From NCBI GenBank assembly GCA_002423205.1, contig DIUZ01000013.1:1-8557 (forward strand): 8,557 nt of DNA, read 5' to 3'. The position numbers and the translations under genes are program-made. Under the pieces are notes generated by a model that saw nothing but the letters and a program-made list of their open reading frames with translations, was not told the origin of the DNA and did no database searches. Shown in pieces: positions 6,124 to 8,557 of this stretch (the stretch's first letter is position 1; each line of letters opens with the position of its first letter). This DNA is from Micavibrio sp. UBA6145 (GTDB taxonomy: Bacteria; Pseudomonadota; Alphaproteobacteria; Micavibrionales; UBA1664).

Positions 6124-6588
6124 TTAATCGCGTTTGTTTTTGGGATTCATGCCAGCAACATCCAGCGTCTGCGGCTGTTGTGCGGTATGCGGGTGTTCGC
6201 CGCCTGCGTAAACGTGCAGTTTGCCCATTTGTTTGTCAGCCAGTGCCGAATCTTTCGGCATCATACGCTCGATCGCTTTTTGCAGAACGCGTTCCGGATG
6301 TTTGCCATCCAGGATTTGACCCTGCGTGCGGCCTTTGATGCCACCCGGGTGACCGGTGTGCCAGTAAAAGACGCTCTGGTTTTTCTTGTCGCCGGTGATT
6401 TTCACTTTTTCGGCGTTGATGATGATGACATGGTCGCCCGTGTCGATGTTCGGCGTGAACTGCGGGCGGTGTTTGCCGCGCAGGATTTTAGCAACGATAC
6501 CGGACAGACGGCCCAGCACGACGCCGTCAGCGTCGATCAGGTGCCACTTGGCCTCAACCTCGCCCGGTTTGGCTACGTAGGATTTCAT
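6124..6588 (-). CDS. rplM: 50S ribosomal protein L13
   Basis: L13 is an early-assembly 23S rRNA-binding protein of the large subunit. The 154-residue sequence contains the family blocks KWHLIDADGVVLGRLSGIVA, RGKHRPQFTPNID, GDHVIIINAEKV, YWHTGHPGGIKGRT and the L13 signature region KAIERMMPKDSALADKQM, with KLHVYAGGEHPH close to the end. Alphaproteobacterial L13 proteins have this same length and N-terminus (MK-aromatic, then AKPGEV). It is followed after 15 bp by rpsI in the conserved L13-S9 operon. The ribosome site is weak (GCGAG about 5 nt before the ATG). A good sigma70 promoter lies at 6652-6623. Confidence 0.98.
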   Translation of the reverse strand: MKSYVAKPGEVEAKWHLIDADGVVLGRLSGIVAKILRGKHRPQFTPNIDTGDHVIIINAEKVKITGDKKNQSVFYWHTGHPGGIKGRTQGQILDGKHPERVLQKAIERMMPKDSALADKQMGKLHVYAGGEHPHTAQQPQTLDVAGMNPKNKRD

Positions 6589-6622
6589 GTATACTCGCTT
6601 GGTTGGCGTTTCAATTGCGGGC

Positions 6623-6652
6623 TTTATGCCCTGCGCAGCGCCTATATGTCAA
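6623..6652 (-). promoter_or_regulatory. sigma70-type promoter of rplM-rpsI
   Basis: On the minus strand a perfect TTGACA (6652-6647) is followed after 18 bp by CATAAA (6628-6623, 4 of 6 bases of TATAAT). This predicts a start near 6616 and a leader of about 28 nt before the rplM ATG at 6588. It is the strongest promoter match in the window, as expected for a ribosomal protein operon. Its -35 box is only 7 bp from the -35 candidate of divergent metY. Confidence 0.65.
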
Positions 6653-6659
6653 CGCTTTA

Positions 6660-6687
6660 TTGATGTGGTATCTATGTACCACATACT
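6660..6687 (+). promoter_or_regulatory. Candidate metY promoter with embedded 8-bp inverted repeat
   Basis: TTGATG (6660-6665) and CATACT (6682-6687) are spaced by 16 bp and each matches the sigma70 consensus in four positions. Between and over them lies a perfect dyad: ATGTGGTA (6663-6670), a 6-nt centre, TACCACAT (6677-6684). A repressor bound there would cover the promoter. Alternatively, if transcription starts further upstream, the dyad forms an RNA hairpin, and GGTATC (6667-6672) could instead pair with GATACC (6690-6695), directly next to the GGGGA ribosome site (6696-6700). I do not recognise a SAM-II riboswitch in this region. Confidence 0.4.
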
Positions 6688-6704
6688 TCGATACCGGGGA
6701 AAAC

Positions 6705-8006
6705 ATGACAAAAGACGCCGCAAAACTCTTCAAAGGGTTTGAAACCCTGGCCCTGCACGCAGGCACCCCGCCCGACCCGTCCACCGGCTCACGGTCCATG
6801 CCCGTCCATTTCGCCACCGCCTACGTCTTCCGCGATGCCGCCCACGCCGCGGATTTGTTCGCTTTGAAGGAATTCGGCTATTCCTATTCCCGCCTGACCA
6901 ACCCCACCGTAAACGCGCTGGAAGAACGTCTGGCCGCGCTTGAAGGCGGCATCGGCGCCACCTGTGCCGCCTCCGGCCACGGGGCGCAGGTGCTGGTATT
7001 CTCAGCCCTGCTCCAGCCTGACGACCATATTGTTGCGTCGTCCCGCCTGTACGGCGGTTCGGTCAACCAGCTCAAAAACGTCTTCCCGCGCACCTTTGGA
7101 TGGCAGTCATCACTGGTCGACCCGGACGATACCGACAATTTCAAACGCGCCATCACCGAAAAGACCAAGGCCATTTTTATCGAAGGCATGACCAACCCCT
7201 CCGGCGTGGTCGTCGATATCGAAAAAATCGCGCGCGTGGCCGAAGACGCGCAGGTGCCCCTGATCGTCGACAACACGCTGGCTACGCCCGTGCTGTGCCG
7301 CCCGCTGGATTACGGCGCGCATATCGTCACGCATTCCACCACCAAATTCCTGTCCGCGCATGGTCATGCCATGGGCGGCGTTGTCATTGACGGCGGCAAA
7401 TTCGACTGGGCCAGACACAAGGACAAATTCCCGGCACTGGGCAAACCCGACCCGTCCTATAACGGCATTGTCTTTGCCGATGCGTTCGGCAAGGCCGCGC
7501 TGATGGTCCACAACCACGCCATTGGCCTGCGCGACCTTGGCATGACGCAGCAACCGATGAATGCGTTCCTGACACTGCAAGGTATCGAAACGCTGGCTCT
7601 GCGCATGCCGCGCCACTGCGAAAACGCCCTGGCCATTGCGCAGTGGCTTGAAAAGCATCCGAAAATCAAATCGGTAAATTACGCCGGCCTGCCCGGCAGC
7701 AAATATCACGACCTTGCCAAAAAATACCTGAAAGGCATGGGCGGCGCGGTATTTACGTTTGCGCTTAAGGGCGGACAGGAAGACGGTAAGAAAGTCGTAT
7801 CGTCGATGAAACTGTTCAGCCATGTCGCCAATATCGGCGACACCCGCTCGCTCATCGTTCATCCGTCGTCGACCACACACAGCCAGCTGAGCGACGACCA
7901 GAAAACCGCGCTCGGCATCGGACCCGACGTTATTCGTGTATCCGTCGGCATCGAAAACGTCGACGACCTGATCGCCGATCTGGAACAGGCTTTAAACCAG
8001 ATCTGA
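6705..8006 (+). CDS. metY: O-acetylhomoserine sulfhydrylase (O-acetylhomoserine aminocarboxypropyltransferase)
   Basis: MetY is a cytosolic PLP enzyme of the Cys/Met-metabolism family that joins O-acetylhomoserine and sulfide to homocysteine, by direct sulfhydrylation. The 433-residue length is typical of MetY, which is longer than MetB/MetC/MetZ at about 380-400. Features are FETLALHAGTPPDPSTGSR at the N-terminus, YSYSRLTNPT (59-68, phosphate-binding Tyr-Arg from the neighbouring subunit), SGHGAQ (90-95), the cofactor Asp in IVDNTLATP (D189), the internal aldimine lysine in THSTTKFLSAHG (K214), the MetY-specific insert region FPALGKPDPSYNG, and SLIVHPSSTTHSQL near the end. ATG 6705 is chosen because GGGGA (6696-6700) precedes it at 4 nt and the protein then starts like family members. 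An open frame extends upstream to 6603 but crosses the promoter region. Some members also use methanethiol, or O-succinylhomoserine. Confidence 0.95.
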   Translation: MTKDAAKLFKGFETLALHAGTPPDPSTGSRSMPVHFATAYVFRDAAHAADLFALKEFGYSYSRLTNPTVNALEERLAALEGGIGATCAASGHGAQVLVFSALLQPDDHIVASSRLYGGSVNQLKNVFPRTFGWQSSLVDPDDTDNFKRAITEKTKAIFIEGMTNPSGVVVDIEKIARVAEDAQVPLIVDNTLATPVLCRPLDYGAHIVTHSTTKFLSAHGHAMGGVVIDGGKFDWARHKDKFPALGKPDPSYNGIVFADAFGKAALMVHNHAIGLRDLGMTQQPMNAFLTLQGIETLALRMPRHCENALAIAQWLEKHPKIKSVNYAGLPGSKYHDLAKKYLKGMGGAVFTFALKGGQEDGKKVVSSMKLFSHVANIGDTRSLIVHPSSTTHSQLSDDQKTALGIGPDVIRVSVGIENVDDLIADLEQALNQI

Positions 8007-8038
8007 ATTAAATCAGGAGCTAGCGAATAACGCGCTGA
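8007..8038. other. Convergent gap between metY and cutA with imperfect hairpin
   Basis: TTAAATCAG (8008-8016) and CTGATTAAA (8035-8043) pair with one mismatch around an 18-nt loop; the right arm runs into the cutA stop codon. This could be a weak bidirectional terminator for the two convergent genes. It lacks a GC-rich stem and U-tract, so support is low. Confidence 0.3.
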
Positions 8039-8362
8039 TTAAAGCGCCTCGCCCCGCACCCAGTTGAGGAATGCGGCGGAACCATTCTTGATCTCGTAAG
8101 CAACAACGCATGGCACCTCGTAAGAGTGCATGCGTTTGATCATACGTTCGACAACCTGGTATTTGCCCGAACGTGTCTTGAGAAGCATGTAGACCTCTTC
8201 CGAGATCTCAATCTTCCCCTTCCACCAGAACCGGCTTTGACCGGCGGGCAGCATATGGGCGCAGGCAATGAGCCGCTCCTGCAGCAATTTATTGCTGATG
8301 GTTTCGGCTTCCTGCTGGTTGGCGCAGACACACAGTATGGTAATGACGTCGCTCGTGCTCAT
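8039..8362 (-). CDS. cutA: Divalent-cation tolerance protein CutA (CutA1)
   Basis: CutA1 is a small, very stable trimer with a ferredoxin-like fold related in shape to PII proteins. It is linked by genetics to copper and other divalent-cation tolerance, though its molecular role is unsettled. The 107-residue protein has the full family pattern: an N-terminal strand ITILCVCANQQEAE, LLQERLIACAHMLPAGQSRFWWKGKI (residues 26-51, with C34 and W46-W47), EVYMLLKTR (56-64), HSYEVP (79-84, usually HPYEVP) and the closing FLNWV. No signal peptide is seen, so it is cytosolic. AGGG 2 nt before the ATG is too close to be a good ribosome site. It is divergent from the YciF-like gene across 82 bp. Confidence 0.95.
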   Translation of the reverse strand: MSTSDVITILCVCANQQEAETISNKLLQERLIACAHMLPAGQSRFWWKGKIEISEEVYMLLKTRSGKYQVVERMIKRMHSYEVPCVVAYEIKNGSAAFLNWVRGEAL

Positions 8363-8385
8363 AACCCTAAAATACGCGATGTTTT

Positions 8386-8410
8386 GGAACTAATAAAGGT
8401 GAGAGATGTT
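8386..8410 (+). promoter_or_regulatory. Candidate EcfG/RpoE2-type general-stress promoter
   Basis: GGAAC at 8386-8390 is followed by 16 nt and TGTT (8407-8410), equivalently GGAAC-N18-TT. This matches the form I know for alphaproteobacterial EcfG-family sigma factors (GGAAC, 16-18 nt, then GTT, often CGTT). It lies 34 bp upstream of the ATG of a YciF-like gene, leaving room for a leader of about 28 nt with a good Shine-Dalgarno (GGAG, 8435-8438). The box set is short, so a chance match is possible. Confidence 0.5.
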
Positions 8411-8444
8411 AGCCATCCGCACCCTCAAATCCACGGAGACAACG

Positions 8445-8557
8445 ATGAAAAAGCTCGAAGACCTGTTTGAAGACACCCTTAAAGACATTTACTACGCTGA
8501 AAAGACCATCCTGAAAGAACTGCCGAAAATGGCCAAAAAGGCCACTTCCCCGGAACT
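8445..8557 (+). CDS. DUF892/YciF-type ferritin-like protein, N-terminal part (runs off right edge)
   Basis: The frame is open from ATG 8445 to the window edge, 37 complete codons. The start MKKLEDLFEDTLKDIYYAEK followed by TILKELPKMAKKATSPE is the characteristic first helix of DUF892 (YciE/YciF) proteins: LxDLFxxxLKDxYxAEKxxLKALPKM, then A-x-SPEL. These are four-helix ferritin-like proteins of about 165-190 residues in which the E of YxAEK is one of the predicted di-metal ligands (E19 here). They are induced by osmotic and general stress, and the biochemical role is unknown. GGAG at 8435-8438, 6 nt before the ATG, fixes the start. The candidate stress promoter upstream fits the family. The remaining metal ligands are outside the window. 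Confidence 0.88.
   Translation, partial: MKKLEDLFEDTLKDIYYAEKTILKELPKMAKKATSPE

Noticed and set aside
5620..6663. A 347-codon open frame on the plus strand across rpsI and rplM
   Set aside because: It runs antisense to two unmistakable ribosomal protein genes and their promoter. Its translation has no recognisable motif and its openness follows from codon bias of the opposite strand.
6603..6704. Extended metY start at 6603 (34 extra residues)
   Set aside because: The extension crosses the divergent promoter region, has no ribosome site, and its residues do not look like a MetY N-terminus; ATG 6705 has GGGGA at proper spacing.
6589..6704. SAM-II riboswitch before metY
   Set aside because: The pattern I know for this element is not present; only a simple dyad and a possible alternative pairing are seen.
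7110..7880. A 256-codon minus-strand open frame inside metY
   Set aside because: It is a shadow of the conserved metY reading frame; the translation shows no family motif.
1..8557. Mobile element, defence island or prophage
   Set aside because: No transposase, integrase, terminal repeats, direct-repeat arrays or compositional break; all genes are core or metabolic families.

Overview
The window looks like a chromosomal stretch of housekeeping and metabolic genes from an alphaproteobacterium. Four signs point this way: a Shemin-pathway 5-aminolevulinate synthase, a class I polyhydroxyalkanoate synthase, ribosomal protein S9 with an N-terminal extension, and a candidate EcfG/RpoE2-type general-stress promoter near the right edge. 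Base composition looks moderately GC-rich and even throughout. I see no insertion sequence, prophage, CRISPR array, tRNA or rRNA. The genus cannot be fixed from the sequence; a Rhodospirillales- or Micavibrio-like lineage is only a guess.

Layout. Positions 1-170 (minus) hold the first 56 codons of a ribokinase-like PfkB sugar kinase, running off the left edge. Its ATG overlaps the ATG of the divergent gene hemA (169-1395, plus). Convergent with hemA, 9 bp away, is an operon read on the minus strand: a proline/alanine-rich lipoprotein (3083-2379) followed after 2 bp by homoserine dehydrogenase (2376-1405), which lacks the usual C-terminal ACT domain. A 120-bp divergent spacer separates this operon from phaC (3204-5012, plus). 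The tail of phaC overlaps by 17 bp the tail of a gamma-type carbonic anhydrase-family gene (5523-4996, minus). Upstream of that lies the ribosomal operon rplM-rpsI (6588-5584, minus), closed by a strong intrinsic terminator at 5541-5568. A compact 116-bp divergent promoter region separates rplM from metY (6705-8006, plus). Finally come cutA (8362-8039, minus) and, divergent from it, the first 37 codons of a DUF892/YciF ferritin-like gene (8445 to the right edge).

How the genes relate. hom makes homoserine and metY uses O-acetylhomoserine, so both belong to the methionine branch, but they are not in one operon. hemA begins tetrapyrrole synthesis from glycine and succinyl-CoA. phaC polymerises 3-hydroxyacyl-CoA into storage polyester. 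rplM and rpsI form the widely conserved L13-S9 operon. cutA and the YciF-like gene suggest metal or stress tolerance.

I did not find a convincing undescribed biological system. The points most worth a second look are regulatory or structural: the shared start-codon site of ribokinase and hemA, the ACT-less homoserine dehydrogenase coupled to an unknown lipoprotein, the dyad and alternative pairing in front of metY, the terminator placed 17 bp before the carbonic anhydrase gene, and the GGAAC-type promoter of the YciF-like gene.
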